From contig JAUXHA010000004.1 in assembly GCA_030621845.1 (NCBI GenBank), positions 1 through 64,000 of the forward strand: a DNA stretch of 64,000 nt, given 5' to 3'. The stretch's first letter is position 1. The number at the start of each line of letters is the position of its first letter. Both the position numbers and the translations under genes were made by a program. A model generated the notes under the pieces. That model made no database searches, had not been told where the DNA came from, and worked only from the letters and a program-made list of their open reading frames with translations. Source of the stretch: Spongiibacteraceae bacterium. GTDB taxonomy: Bacteria > Pseudomonadota > Gammaproteobacteria > Pseudomonadales > Dasaniaceae. Of this stretch, positions 10,901-18,929 are shown in pieces.

Positions 10901-13900
10901 GTAAGCGACAATTTTTTCTTTAATTTCTTCGATACTTTGCCCAAGAAGATTAGTAAGAATATTAAATCCACCCTCGCCTGCTTGACGAAAGCTGTCAACA
11001 TTGCCAGCCGTGGTAATCCATATCGGCGGTTCTTCCTGTATCGGCGCCGGATAGACTCTCGCCGTAAAGGGCTCTCCCTGACCATTGGTCATGGTTATTT
11101 CGTTGCCAGCCCAAAGCTCACGGACTTTTTCAATATTGTCATACATGATCTGCTTACGATTTTCATAATTTTCCGGCAATAGGGAAAAATCATTAGCATG
11201 CCAACCAGATGCAAATGAAAAGCCTACCCGACCACCGGAGATATTATCCACTACCGACCACTCTTCAACCACACGCACCGGATTATGCAGTGGTAAAACA
11301 ATGCTTCCCGCTCGAATAGCAATTGTCGATGTCACCGCTGCAATTGCTGCACTGGTGACTGATGGATTGGGGTAAAGCCCCCCGAATAAGTGAAAGTGAC
11401 GCTCTGGCGTCCAAATACATGAAAAACCATTGGCATCGGCAAATTTAGCACCGTCAATCAGTAATTTGTAACGGTTGTTATTGCTAGAAGGCCCCGCATC
11501 GCTTGAAAAATAAAACAGACCGACATTAAGCTTTCGCTGTACGGTCGAAACTGCATCCTGAGCCAGTGTTCGTGCATCTTCCTCTTGAATAACAACTTTA
11601 AATCCCCGGCTTAATGTCCAAAATATTTCCAATACAGAAATATCAAAGGAAATACTGGTAACCGCCAACCAAACCCCCGGACTGCCTTGATAGTTCAGCG
11701 TGTCATCCATACCGGTAAAGAAATTCATCACATTTCTGTGCTCAATCATCACCCCTTTTGGCCGACCCGTTGAACCAGAGGTGTAGATCACGTAAGCCAG
11801 ATTAGCTGGGCCGACACTACACTCAAGTTGATGAACTGATTCTGCCAATGATGCGTCACTCAACAACTGATCGACACAGACAACTTTGGCCGAGTTTACC
11901 GGCAACTCAGCTTGTAAATTAGAGTGAGTTAACAAAATGCTCAAATTGGCATCGTCAATCATCAAAGCAATACGATCCCTCGGATAAGCGGGATCTAACG
12001 GTACATAAGCGGCCCCGGACTTGAGGATACCCAATAATCCAACCATCATATCTATTGAGCGATCGATAAAAATACCGATAGGCATATCCGGCTGTGCACC
12101 TTCCGCTTGAAGACGAAGTGCAACTTTATTGGCACGCAACTCAAGTTCAAAATAAGTTATTTCTATATTTCGACATACCAGCGCAATAGCATCAGGGCGT
12201 TGCAAGGCCTGTTCTTCAAATAACTGATGAATGCAATGATCGTTATCATAGGGCTTTTGGGTTTGATTCCACTCATTCAGGAGTTGGTGATTTTCCTGCT
12301 CAGAAATCATCACGATATTAGCCAAACTTAGTTCAAAATCCTCAATTACATTTTTAATAAATATTTTAAAAGATTCTGTAATCAGGGAAACATTATCTCC
12401 AGACAACAATTCAGAGTTATATCGCCATTGATATTGATTACTGTTTTTTTGTACCGCAAGATTAAGCGCATCGCCAGGCAAGGCATCATCTGAAAAGGAG
12501 CTTTCAAACAGCGATATTGAGACTGACAATTCAGGCCTTGCTATCGCAGGATTCCTGGCATACAGGTCAAGAGCATAAAGCCCATTTTTCCTCATAACAC
12601 ATAATGATTCAGTAATCTCGCCAATAATCAAACGCATACTTTGTGCAGTATCTATTGACGCACTGAAAGGTACGCGAGTGGCGAACAACTTACTTAGATC
12701 AAACGAAACTTCCACTCCATCAGCGTTATCTATGCCAAGATCAAAAAATTCTAAATCGCCGATTCGCCTCAAAAAGCAGTAATATGCAGCTATAACGAAA
12801 TCAGAAAAATCCATATCAGGAAAGGTCACCGCAACCTGCTCAACGCTGCTGTTTAAAAACTCCGATGAAATTATCTTGTAGCATTCAGACGCTTGCGGAT
12901 TTTTAATCTGCTGGGTAAATAGAAAAGGTTCGCTATGCGACAGACGATCCTGCCAATACTTTTCTTTTCGACCAAAGCGATGATCCACATCATCAATGTT
13001 TTTCCGTTCAGCCTCACTCAGGGACGCCAGGACATCCCCAATGTGCAAATCATGTCTGGCCAGTAATTGATCCGCTTCGATCGGCGCAGCATCAATTGTC
13101 ATCAATGATTTTAACGCGATCACACTGCTCCCGGTGACGACATCTATGCTATTACGACTCAGGCTACAAATAGTACCGGGCGCTGTCGATTCAACCTGCG
13201 CTTTAATTTCAACTTCAGCAACCAGGTAATAATGACCAGCAATCAATACTTTCGGCATACCAATCGGATTGGGGTCGGGCTGAAAACTAAATGCCCTCAC
13301 CTGTGCTTCAAGTTCTTCTGCCGACAAACTCCAGTCAATAATGGCTGCAGCATTCGGTCGTTTGGAAGCGAGATAAGATGAACGCTGGTTTAAATCCTGT
13401 GGCTTTCGCGTTTCCCGGCCATCAGCCAACTCATCAATTAATTCGGTAAAAGTCTCGCTGCCTTTTTGGAAGCATTTAACATTCAGGCTAAAAGCCGTCT
13501 CATCCGAATCAATCGGGAACTCAATTTGTTTAAGAATCTTTCCGGCATCGAATTGCTCCGTCATCTCATGCCAGGTCACACCAAAGCTTTGCTCTCTGTT
13601 TGCGATTGCCCAGGAAGTAACATGCAAACCGGCATAACGCGGTAAAGGCGCATCATGAAAATTGATTGCCATTTTTTTGGGTAACTTCAGGACGGCATCT
13701 GGCACTTTGTTTGGATTGATAATACTAAACAGGAAGTCGAACTCCCACTGCTCGAGAAAAGCCTGTTGATCTTCCGCTGTATTTATATTGGGAATGTCAT
13801 GTTTGACGGCCCATTCACGCACATCCATATTATCGGACACTATGCCAAAAATTTTATGCCCAATATCGAGAAGTTGCTGCGCGCAATCCAGCGTCAATTT

Positions 13901-13945
13901 TCCCTGGCCAATAATGCAACAACTAAAAAACTTCCCAGAACCCAT
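7991..13945 (-). CDS. NRPS: formyltransferase, C-lobe, A (monooxygenase and methyltransferase inserted), PCP
   Basis: This 1984-residue protein begins with a formyltransferase domain (5-250). Its Asn95, His97 and Asp133 have the spacing of the Met-tRNA formyltransferase catalytic triad. A condensation-like stretch (325-560) keeps the C-lobe but has no HHxxxDG. The adenylation domain starts near 570 (A3 YTSGSTGRPKG at 721, A4 FDISVLEIF at 767). It is interrupted at about 803-1163 by a luciferase-like flavin monooxygenase of the MupA/Atu3671 type, resumes through A5-A8 (1180-1400), is interrupted again by a methyltransferase (about 1418-1690, VLEIGCGTG), and closes with the lid lysine Lys1855 and a carrier (Ser1912). 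The specificity residues read D-I-L-Q-L-G-V-I-W-K, one change from the glycine code I remember. It is the first gene of the operon and probably the initiating module. Confidence 0.9.
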   Translation of the reverse strand: MGSGKFFSCCIIGQGKLTLDCAQQLLDIGHKIFGIVSDNMDVREWAVKHDIPNINTAEDQQAFLEQWEFDFLFSIINPNKVPDAVLKLPKKMAINFHDAPLPRYAGLHVTSWAIANREQSFGVTWHEMTEQFDAGKILKQIEFPIDSDETAFSLNVKCFQKGSETFTELIDELADGRETRKPQDLNQRSSYLASKRPNAAAIIDWSLSAEELEAQVRAFSFQPDPNPIGMPKVLIAGHYYLVAEVEIKAQVESTAPGTICSLSRNSIDVVTGSSVIALKSLMTIDAAPIEADQLLARHDLHIGDVLASLSEAERKNIDDVDHRFGRKEKYWQDRLSHSEPFLFTQQIKNPQASECYKIISSEFLNSSVEQVAVTFPDMDFSDFVIAAYYCFLRRIGDLEFFDLGIDNADGVEVSFDLSKLFATRVPFSASIDTAQSMRLIIGEITESLCVMRKNGLYALDLYARNPAIARPELSVSISLFESSFSDDALPGDALNLAVQKNSNQYQWRYNSELLSGDNVSLITESFKIFIKNVIEDFELSLANIVMISEQENHQLLNEWNQTQKPYDNDHCIHQLFEEQALQRPDAIALVCRNIEITYFELELRANKVALRLQAEGAQPDMPIGIFIDRSIDMMVGLLGILKSGAAYVPLDPAYPRDRIALMIDDANLSILLTHSNLQAELPVNSAKVVCVDQLLSDASLAESVHQLECSVGPANLAYVIYTSGSTGRPKGVMIEHRNVMNFFTGMDDTLNYQGSPGVWLAVTSISFDISVLEIFWTLSRGFKVVIQEEDARTLAQDAVSTVQRKLNVGLFYFSSDAGPSSNNNRYKLLIDGAKFADANGFSCIWTPERHFHLFGGLYPNPSVTSAAIAAVTSTIAIRAGSIVLPLHNPVRVVEEWSVVDNISGGRVGFSFASGWHANDFSLLPENYENRKQIMYDNIEKVRELWAGNEITMTNGQGEPFTARVYPAPIQEEPPIWITTAGNVDSFRQAGEGGFNILTNLLGQSIEEIKEKIVAYREGRRKNGHQGDGNVSVMVHTFVGADVEEVREIVREPFCQYLKTSFDLVKIAPWAFPAFRQPSKSAAQDPSFDADALTEEDLDALLDHAFDRYFETAGIFGTPASCLPLIDQLKSAGVDEIACLVDFGVDDDLVLDSLTQLNKLRELSNPQADSPDKMKGQDFSVAAQIQKHKVTHFQCTPSMARILSADPATFTAMCSLQKVLLGGEALPIDLAGLLKQSLSGDLINVYGPTETTIWSTSSPVPDDPRELSIGRPIANTDIYVLDSALQLSPIGVPGELCIGGAGVVRGYLDRPELTAERFISNDFNDDADARIYRTGDLVKYRKNGDIEYLGRLDHQVKLRGYRIELGEIESLICANNAVKDCVVTVPDVEDGAQGLVAYIVSCPTEKGVLPTTGTNTSTDYWQTIWNETYQAGTYTQGGEQEVAGDDPTLNISGWLNSYTGEQHPKEDMFEWVTASVERILALKPKRVLEIGCGTGMILYRVAQHCETYVGVDFSEHALASIQQQLTTLAWNNVQLVQGEADSFSLVDAEPFDLIIINSVVQYFPSADYLLKVLKSLFTLMADNGRVFVGDVRSLPLMESFHHSLELTKAPASMSLAGLQNRIKEHRENESELVIDADFFLSLEKEIPEITHVDVQLKRGTHHNEMSMFRYDVCLGTGEVGDVLSDADFNVLVAEESLSAVKDCLEKQSSCFVMRDIINSRVDGHIYAHKLMESSGSIATVSDLHAEIERRGIMGIDPEQVYQLDSSWSIQLSWAKSGKIDCYDAYFIPSVNHAKLSLAVVKQHDNLSDYTFEPIPHSDDYLLAEKLKELLREQLPEFMVPSEYMVLKALPLTPNGKIDRKALPKPDKRRRDVKEAFVEPEGDIEQTIASVLQEMLNLEKIGTRDNFTDIGANSLLIVQANNRLSQRLDRKVSLVSMYRYPTIASLAEHLSGNADSKQGMDKGQKRGEKRKLAQANRKKRLASRRR

Positions 13946-14473
13946 TTACTTTCCCAGTATTTATCATCAAGTAAGGTTTAAACCCTAATTCATTATTTCT
14001 CTGTGCCAAATCCTTTGGTGTAGGCTACCCGGTACTAAATCCAGTATTTCCTTCAAATAAGCAAAACCGCAGCAGGAAAAGCCAGCGCGTAGAATAAGAT
14101 GATGTTGTTTGAATGTGCGCAGAGAATGGTGACTTTTCCATATGAATCTTACCTTGCAGCCCTCGATTAACACCAGCAGGCTTCCCTTTTAAATCATATT
14201 CGCCAAACAAGCCGATATGGGTAGAAAATAACCAAATTTCATTTCATCATTAGCTCGATGACAAGACCATCGACAATGACAATATGACTCATAAAACCTC
14301 AATACCTAGCCCTATAGTATCGTCATAATCATGGGAAAATTCCAGCTCTGGCAACGTTAATAATGCGCTCAAAACGGTGGCTTATGTGAATACTGGGCTG
14401 CATGACTCACTGACAGCCCGTAACAGCTCCGGTATACTTCCGAGCTTTCGGCGTCAGGCACAAGAAGAAGCTT
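13946..14473. other. divergent intergenic region, NRPS / glycan cluster
   Basis: These 528 bases separate two divergent operons. The plus-strand promoter is described separately. A weaker minus-strand candidate is TTGGCA at about 14004-14009 upstream of the NRPS, but I see no good -10 element for it. Two overlapping minus-strand open frames of about 60 codons between 13985 and 14210 resemble no known family and lack ribosome sites. A regulatory role for the rest is possible but unsupported. Confidence 0.4.
14410..14438 (+). promoter_or_regulatory. sigma-70 promoter for glycan cluster
   Basis: CTGACA at 14410-14415 and TATACT at 14433-14438 are separated by 17 bases, close to the consensus -35/-10 pair. 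The start point would be near 14445, about 30 bases before the GT2 gene. Confidence 0.6.
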
Positions 14474-15607
14474 ATGGATGTGGTTTTTTTGCTAGCAATT
14501 ATTGGTGTGGTGTATAGCTACGCCTTGTATCCACTGATATTACGCGCACTGCCTGCACGGCATTGCGCCCAGGCTTCTCCCCCTGAATCCTGGCCCTTGA
14601 TTAGCCTGATTATCACTGCCCACAATGAGCAGGCACGGATCATAGAAAAGCTTGAAAATTCACTCATTATTGATTATCCGGCGCACATGCTGGAAATTAT
14701 CATCGCCTCAGACTGCTCTACAGACAACACTGACAGTATCGTAGAAAGCTATGCTGGCAAGGGGGCTTTTCTGGTACGGGCCGATCAGCATTTAGGCAAA
14801 GAATACGCACAACAATGCGCAATTAATCAGAGCCGTGGCGAAATTATTATCTTTTCTGACGTGGCAACCGACATCCCCAAGGATGCGATCAAAAAAATGG
14901 TCGCTTATTTTAGTGATCCACTGGTCGGGGCAGTTTCCAGTGAAGATCGATTCATCAGTGTTGACGGCAAGGTTGTGGGTGAGAGCGCCTATGTGCGCTA
15001 TGAGATGTGGCTTCGCGCCCTGGAGTCTCACTATGCCGGCCTGGTCGGTTTAAGCGGGTCATTTTTTGCCGCCCGCCGCGAAATTGCTACCCGGCACTGG
15101 GACACTCAATCCCCCAGCGATTTCAATACTGCTCTTCAAAGCGCCCGAGCCGGCTATATCGCCATATCCTGCCCGGACGTACATGGCTATTACAAGGACA
15201 TCAAAGACGAAAAAAAGGAGTATAGTCGTAAGGTACGTACCGTAATCCGCGGCATCACCGCCATCGCCCGTCATACAGAAGTCCTTAATCCGGTAAAATT
15301 CGGCCTGTTTTCATTCCAGGTCTGGAGTCATAAAATATTTCGCTGGGCAGTACCCTGGTTTTTATTAGCCGCCGCGCTAAGCAATCTGGCATTAATCGGT
15401 GACGGTTGGCTTTACCATGTCGCTGGAATAGCCCAACTACTGCTTTACGGAATGGCAATAGCCGGCTGGCTTTCCTCCAAATTGCGACAAAACATATTGA
15501 TTCGTATCATATTCTTCTTTATGCAAGTCAATATCGCTATTGCCCATGCCACCATCAAGTATTTTACCGGAACACGAATGACCGTGTGGGCACCCTCAGC
15601 AAGGTGA
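14474..15607 (+). CDS. membrane glycosyltransferase family 2
   Basis: This 377-residue GT2 enzyme has an N-terminal membrane segment (about 2-25), then the GT-A nucleotide-binding fold starting at LISLIITAHNEQARI. SDCSTDNTD and FSDVATD supply the donor and metal site, and SSEDRF probably holds the catalytic acid. Three hydrophobic segments lie near the C-terminus (about 285-365). The layout matches processive or exopolysaccharide GT2 proteins that add a sugar at the cytoplasmic membrane. It is the first gene of the glycan cluster, with a good promoter 30-60 bases upstream and an AAGAAG-type ribosome site. The DegT gene follows after 6 bases. Sugar donor and acceptor cannot be told from sequence. 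Confidence 0.85.
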   Translation: MDVVFLLAIIGVVYSYALYPLILRALPARHCAQASPPESWPLISLIITAHNEQARIIEKLENSLIIDYPAHMLEIIIASDCSTDNTDSIVESYAGKGAFLVRADQHLGKEYAQQCAINQSRGEIIIFSDVATDIPKDAIKKMVAYFSDPLVGAVSSEDRFISVDGKVVGESAYVRYEMWLRALESHYAGLVGLSGSFFAARREIATRHWDTQSPSDFNTALQSARAGYIAISCPDVHGYYKDIKDEKKEYSRKVRTVIRGITAIARHTEVLNPVKFGLFSFQVWSHKIFRWAVPWFLLAAALSNLALIGDGWLYHVAGIAQLLLYGMAIAGWLSSKLRQNILIRIIFFFMQVNIAIAHATIKYFTGTRMTVWAPSAR

Positions 15608-15613
15608 GCAAAT

Positions 15614-16768
15614 ATGTTCCATCGCATTGCCCCCGTCGGCAACCCTATTAGTTGGCGTCATTCCAGCCCACCACCCACGCTGGTCGCCAGGGAAGAGCGT
15701 TGCCTGCTATTAAATTCCGGTACAGCTGCGCTGGCCGCCGCTCTGGAAATAGCCAGTGAATACGCAAACCTCCCCAAACCTGAAGTTATTATGCCAGGCT
15801 ACGCTTGCCCCGACATAATAAGCGCCGCTGTTTTCGCTGGCCTAACACCGGTTTTGGTAGATATTACGCCACAGCACCCTTATATGTCCCTGCAAGAAAT
15901 TAGCGCCGTAATCAATCACAATACCGTTGCCATTCTCGCGCTAAATTTTTTAGGTATCCCTGAGCGAATAGAGAACATACGGCAACTGATCGGCGAAAAA
16001 AAAATAGTTCTTATAGAAGACAGTGCCCAGTGGTTTCCCGATACCAACCCGGTATCATCCAGTTTTTCAACCGATATGGTGGTACTGAGTTTCGGTAAGG
16101 GGAAACCGGTCAGCCTACCAGGTGGCGGCGCACTGTTGATTAGAAATAGCGAACTCAACAATCATATTAAAACCTACTCCAGCGAAAAGTTGAGTTTCTT
16201 TGACAGACTCAAACTGCGTGCAATACCGCCTCTTTATAACTGTTTGATCTCACCTTTACTGTACTGGTTATTAGAATCCATGCCGGGTAGTAAGCTCGGA
16301 GAAACCCACTATGACGTGCTAGATGATATTTCAACAATGAATAGTATCCAGGGTAAGCATCTCGCTGAAAACATTCGCCGCTACCAGCAGCGCGACCAGA
16401 CAACACAGCTAGCAATAAAGGAGGTACTCGACACCTTCCCCGAAAAAGTTTATGACCTTCCCTCCCACTGCAACAGCTATAACGGTCAACGCCTGTTACG
16501 TTATCCTGTACTACTACCCACAGCAGCCAGCCGTGAAACAGTCCTCGCAGAACTGATTAACGCTGGCGCCGGCGCCTCCCCCTTTTATCCCTCAGTACTA
16601 CCCTCTATTACAGGCGTTGCCGAACACGTCGTTTGCCACTCTGCGCTTCCCCACGCCACAGACTTTGCCGCTCGTCTTATTACATTACCAACCCACACGA
16701 ACGTAACAAACAGGCATATTTTCGCCCTGAAATCTGCACTTAAAGACAGCCAGGGGCAACCAGCTTAG
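15614..16768 (+). CDS. DegT/DnrJ/EryC1/StrS-family aminotransferase
   Basis: This 384-residue PLP enzyme shows LNSGTAALAAAL near residue 33 (phosphate cup), EDSAQ at 135-139 (aspartate pairing with the PLP nitrogen) and SFGKGK at 159-164. Lys164 is the likely Schiff-base lysine, in the S-F-x-x-x-K register of DegT enzymes. These enzymes typically make amino sugars by transamination of nucleotide-linked keto sugars, which fits a glycan cluster. It follows the GT2 gene after 6 bases and is very probably co-transcribed. The sequence is somewhat divergent from typical sugar aminotransferases, so another role (or a non-catalytic one) is possible. Confidence 0.8.
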   Translation: MFHRIAPVGNPISWRHSSPPPTLVAREERCLLLNSGTAALAAALEIASEYANLPKPEVIMPGYACPDIISAAVFAGLTPVLVDITPQHPYMSLQEISAVINHNTVAILALNFLGIPERIENIRQLIGEKKIVLIEDSAQWFPDTNPVSSSFSTDMVVLSFGKGKPVSLPGGGALLIRNSELNNHIKTYSSEKLSFFDRLKLRAIPPLYNCLISPLLYWLLESMPGSKLGETHYDVLDDISTMNSIQGKHLAENIRRYQQRDQTTQLAIKEVLDTFPEKVYDLPSHCNSYNGQRLLRYPVLLPTAASRETVLAELINAGAGASPFYPSVLPSITGVAEHVVCHSALPHATDFAARLITLPTHTNVTNRHIFALKSALKDSQGQPA

Positions 16769-16884
16769 CCATAAAGTGAATTAGCCCACATATTCACCCA
16801 ACTTAACTGTTCCTCACTATCCTCTGCGAATAATATAGAACTGCTTTCCAGGAGAATTACCGCGCCCAGCGAGGAGCCAATCAA

Positions 16885-17727
16885 ATGTCTATAGCATCAA
16901 AAATATTTGCCTGTTCAGTGCTCACCATAGCGAGCTTACTGGGCACAACTCCCGTTATGGCTGCCGAATGTGATAACTGGGAGTCCTTTCATCCTGAATG
17001 GATATGGTGTGATGGCTTTGAAAGCAATAGCGCGCTTAAAGACCGCTATGAAGACGTCAACACCACAGGACTGGCTCGTAGCACTGCTGACGCGGCTGAA
17101 GGGAGTGCCTCCTTGCGACAGACCTATACCACTGGGCAGATCGATGCCGGCTGGGTCATCAAAGTTAAGCCCGGAGGTTATCCTGAACATATATTCTACC
17201 GCTGGTATCATAAATTTGGGCCAGGCTACACCAGTTTTCCGCCAAAAATGGCTCGTTCAGGGTATCGCCCACGCAACGGATCATGGGTCGCCGTCTACAT
17301 GGTTCATAGCTGGGTCGACAACTCGCTTCCAAATCTGGATGTATTAGCCAACAACAGTAGCCAGGGGCCCTGGCTACCCATTGCCCGCAGCAATTTTGAC
17401 CTGAGCCAGAACCTGGACAAGTGGGTTAGCTATGAAGTGGAAGTTAAACTTAACACCCCGGGTCGCACGGATGGCCACTATCGCCTTTGGATTAACAATA
17501 TCCTCGCTATTGAGCGGAATAATGTCGACCTGCGAGGAAACACCGCTGACAAAATTAACGAGGTTATGCTTGATACCTACTGGAACGGGGGAGCGACAAG
17601 CAACCTGGTTCGCTACTATGACAACTTTGTTATCTCCACGCAGAAAATAGGTCCCATTGAGGACATTCCAGCACCAAATAGTCCACCGCTACCGCCCGGC
17701 AACCCCAGCGTAAAAAAACTTCCATAG
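16885..17727 (+). CDS. secreted concanavalin-like / polysaccharide-lyase-like protein
   Basis: This 280-residue protein has a clear signal peptide (residues 1-27, cleavage after VMAA) and a Cys pair in the short N-terminal CDNWESFHPEWIWCDGFES segment that could form a disulfide. The rest alternates beta strands with aromatic residues and ends with RYYDNFVIST, as in jelly-roll polysaccharide lyases and LamG-like domains. A proline-rich tail (PAPNSPPLPPGNPS) closes it. It would act outside the cytoplasmic membrane on the glycan of this cluster, trimming or binding it. GAGGAG lies 8 bases before the ATG. Catalytic residues cannot be assigned, so binding without cleavage is equally possible. Confidence 0.6.
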   Translation: MSIASKIFACSVLTIASLLGTTPVMAAECDNWESFHPEWIWCDGFESNSALKDRYEDVNTTGLARSTADAAEGSASLRQTYTTGQIDAGWVIKVKPGGYPEHIFYRWYHKFGPGYTSFPPKMARSGYRPRNGSWVAVYMVHSWVDNSLPNLDVLANNSSQGPWLPIARSNFDLSQNLDKWVSYEVEVKLNTPGRTDGHYRLWINNILAIERNNVDLRGNTADKINEVMLDTYWNGGATSNLVRYYDNFVISTQKIGPIEDIPAPNSPPLPPGNPSVKKLP

Positions 17728-17808
17728 TCTTCCCTAATATTCACATCGACTATTTATTTGATTTTTGTTAGTGTCGCAGCAATCAACTAACCAAAAGATA
17801 TAAAAACG

Positions 17809-18918
17809 ATGCGCAAGGTATTGCATTTACGCTCAACAGGAGAGCTATTGGGCGCGGAGCGCGTAATACTGGAATTAGCCAAATACCTGCCAAAATTCAA
17901 CTACCAGCCAATCATTGGCATACCCGTAGAAAAAAACCAGGCGCTGCCAGAATTTGTATCTGCAGCAAAACAACTGGGCTATGAGGTAGTCACCTTCCCA
18001 ATAAGCACCGCCTTCGACATTAGCGCAATTAAGGCTATTAAAAAATATGTTCAGGAAAACCAAATCGACATCATTCACAGTCATGGCTATCGTGAAGATT
18101 TTTATGCCATTTTTGCCCGCACCACGGCAAAACTGGTCGCCACCAATCACTTATGGAAGCGTACAAGTTTAAGGTTACGTTTGTATGCAGCCCTGGATGC
18201 ACGTCTTCTCAAGCGCTTCAATTCAATCATCGCAGTGTCGGAGCCGGTGCAGCAAGATATGCTGCAATGTAAAATACCAGCCGATAATATAAACGTAATT
18301 CCCAACGGTATCGATGCCGCTGCATTTAGCAAACAAGTTGACATTAGCGCAACAAGAAAGTCATTAAATATTCCGGAAGATGCCATTATCATCGGCACCT
18401 TAAGTAGCTTGAGCAAGGAAAAGGGCCTTGAGTACATCATCAAAGCCAGCGCAGAAACACTGCAGAAAATTACTAACATCCATCTTCTACTGGTAGGCGA
18501 CGGCCCTGAAAGAGAACAGCTGCAGGCACTGGTTCAGAAACTCTCCCTAAGCGACTCGGTAACTTTCGCTGGGCGACGCAGTGATATTAACGATGTCCTT
18601 GGCGCAATGGATATTTTTGCACTGCCCTCACTTAATGAAGGTTTACCCATGGCTTTACTGGAAGCCATGGCAAGCGAGAAAGCTGTTATTGCCACCCGTG
18701 TTGGCGATGTAGAAAAGGTAATAACTGCTGAAAGCGGCATAGTGATCGCACCGGCCAACGTAGCACAATTAAGCAGCGCCCTGATAAAACTCGCCAGCGA
18801 TCAATCCATCCGCAAAGAACTAGGCTATCAGGCAAAAATTCGTATTCAACAGAATTTCTCATCCCTGGCGATGGCCCGCGCTAATGCGGCCATTTACGAT
18901 AATGTATTAAACCACTGA
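17809..18918 (+). CDS. glycosyltransferase family 4
   Basis: This 369-residue GT-B enzyme has an N-terminal acceptor lobe with the GAERVILELA loop near residue 16. The C-terminal donor lobe has IGTLSSLSKEKGLEYII and the E-x7-E element in NEGLPMALLEA, as in retaining GT4 enzymes that use nucleotide-sugar donors. It has no signal peptide or membrane segment, so it is a peripheral cytoplasmic enzyme of glycan assembly. It lies 81 bases after the lyase-like gene, and a second GT4 gene follows after 11 bases. The sugar transferred is unknown. Confidence 0.88.
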   Translation: MRKVLHLRSTGELLGAERVILELAKYLPKFNYQPIIGIPVEKNQALPEFVSAAKQLGYEVVTFPISTAFDISAIKAIKKYVQENQIDIIHSHGYREDFYAIFARTTAKLVATNHLWKRTSLRLRLYAALDARLLKRFNSIIAVSEPVQQDMLQCKIPADNINVIPNGIDAAAFSKQVDISATRKSLNIPEDAIIIGTLSSLSKEKGLEYIIKASAETLQKITNIHLLLVGDGPEREQLQALVQKLSLSDSVTFAGRRSDINDVLGAMDIFALPSLNEGLPMALLEAMASEKAVIATRVGDVEKVITAESGIVIAPANVAQLSSALIKLASDQSIRKELGYQAKIRIQQNFSSLAMARANAAIYDNVLNH

Positions 18919-18929
18919 AGAATATAAAC

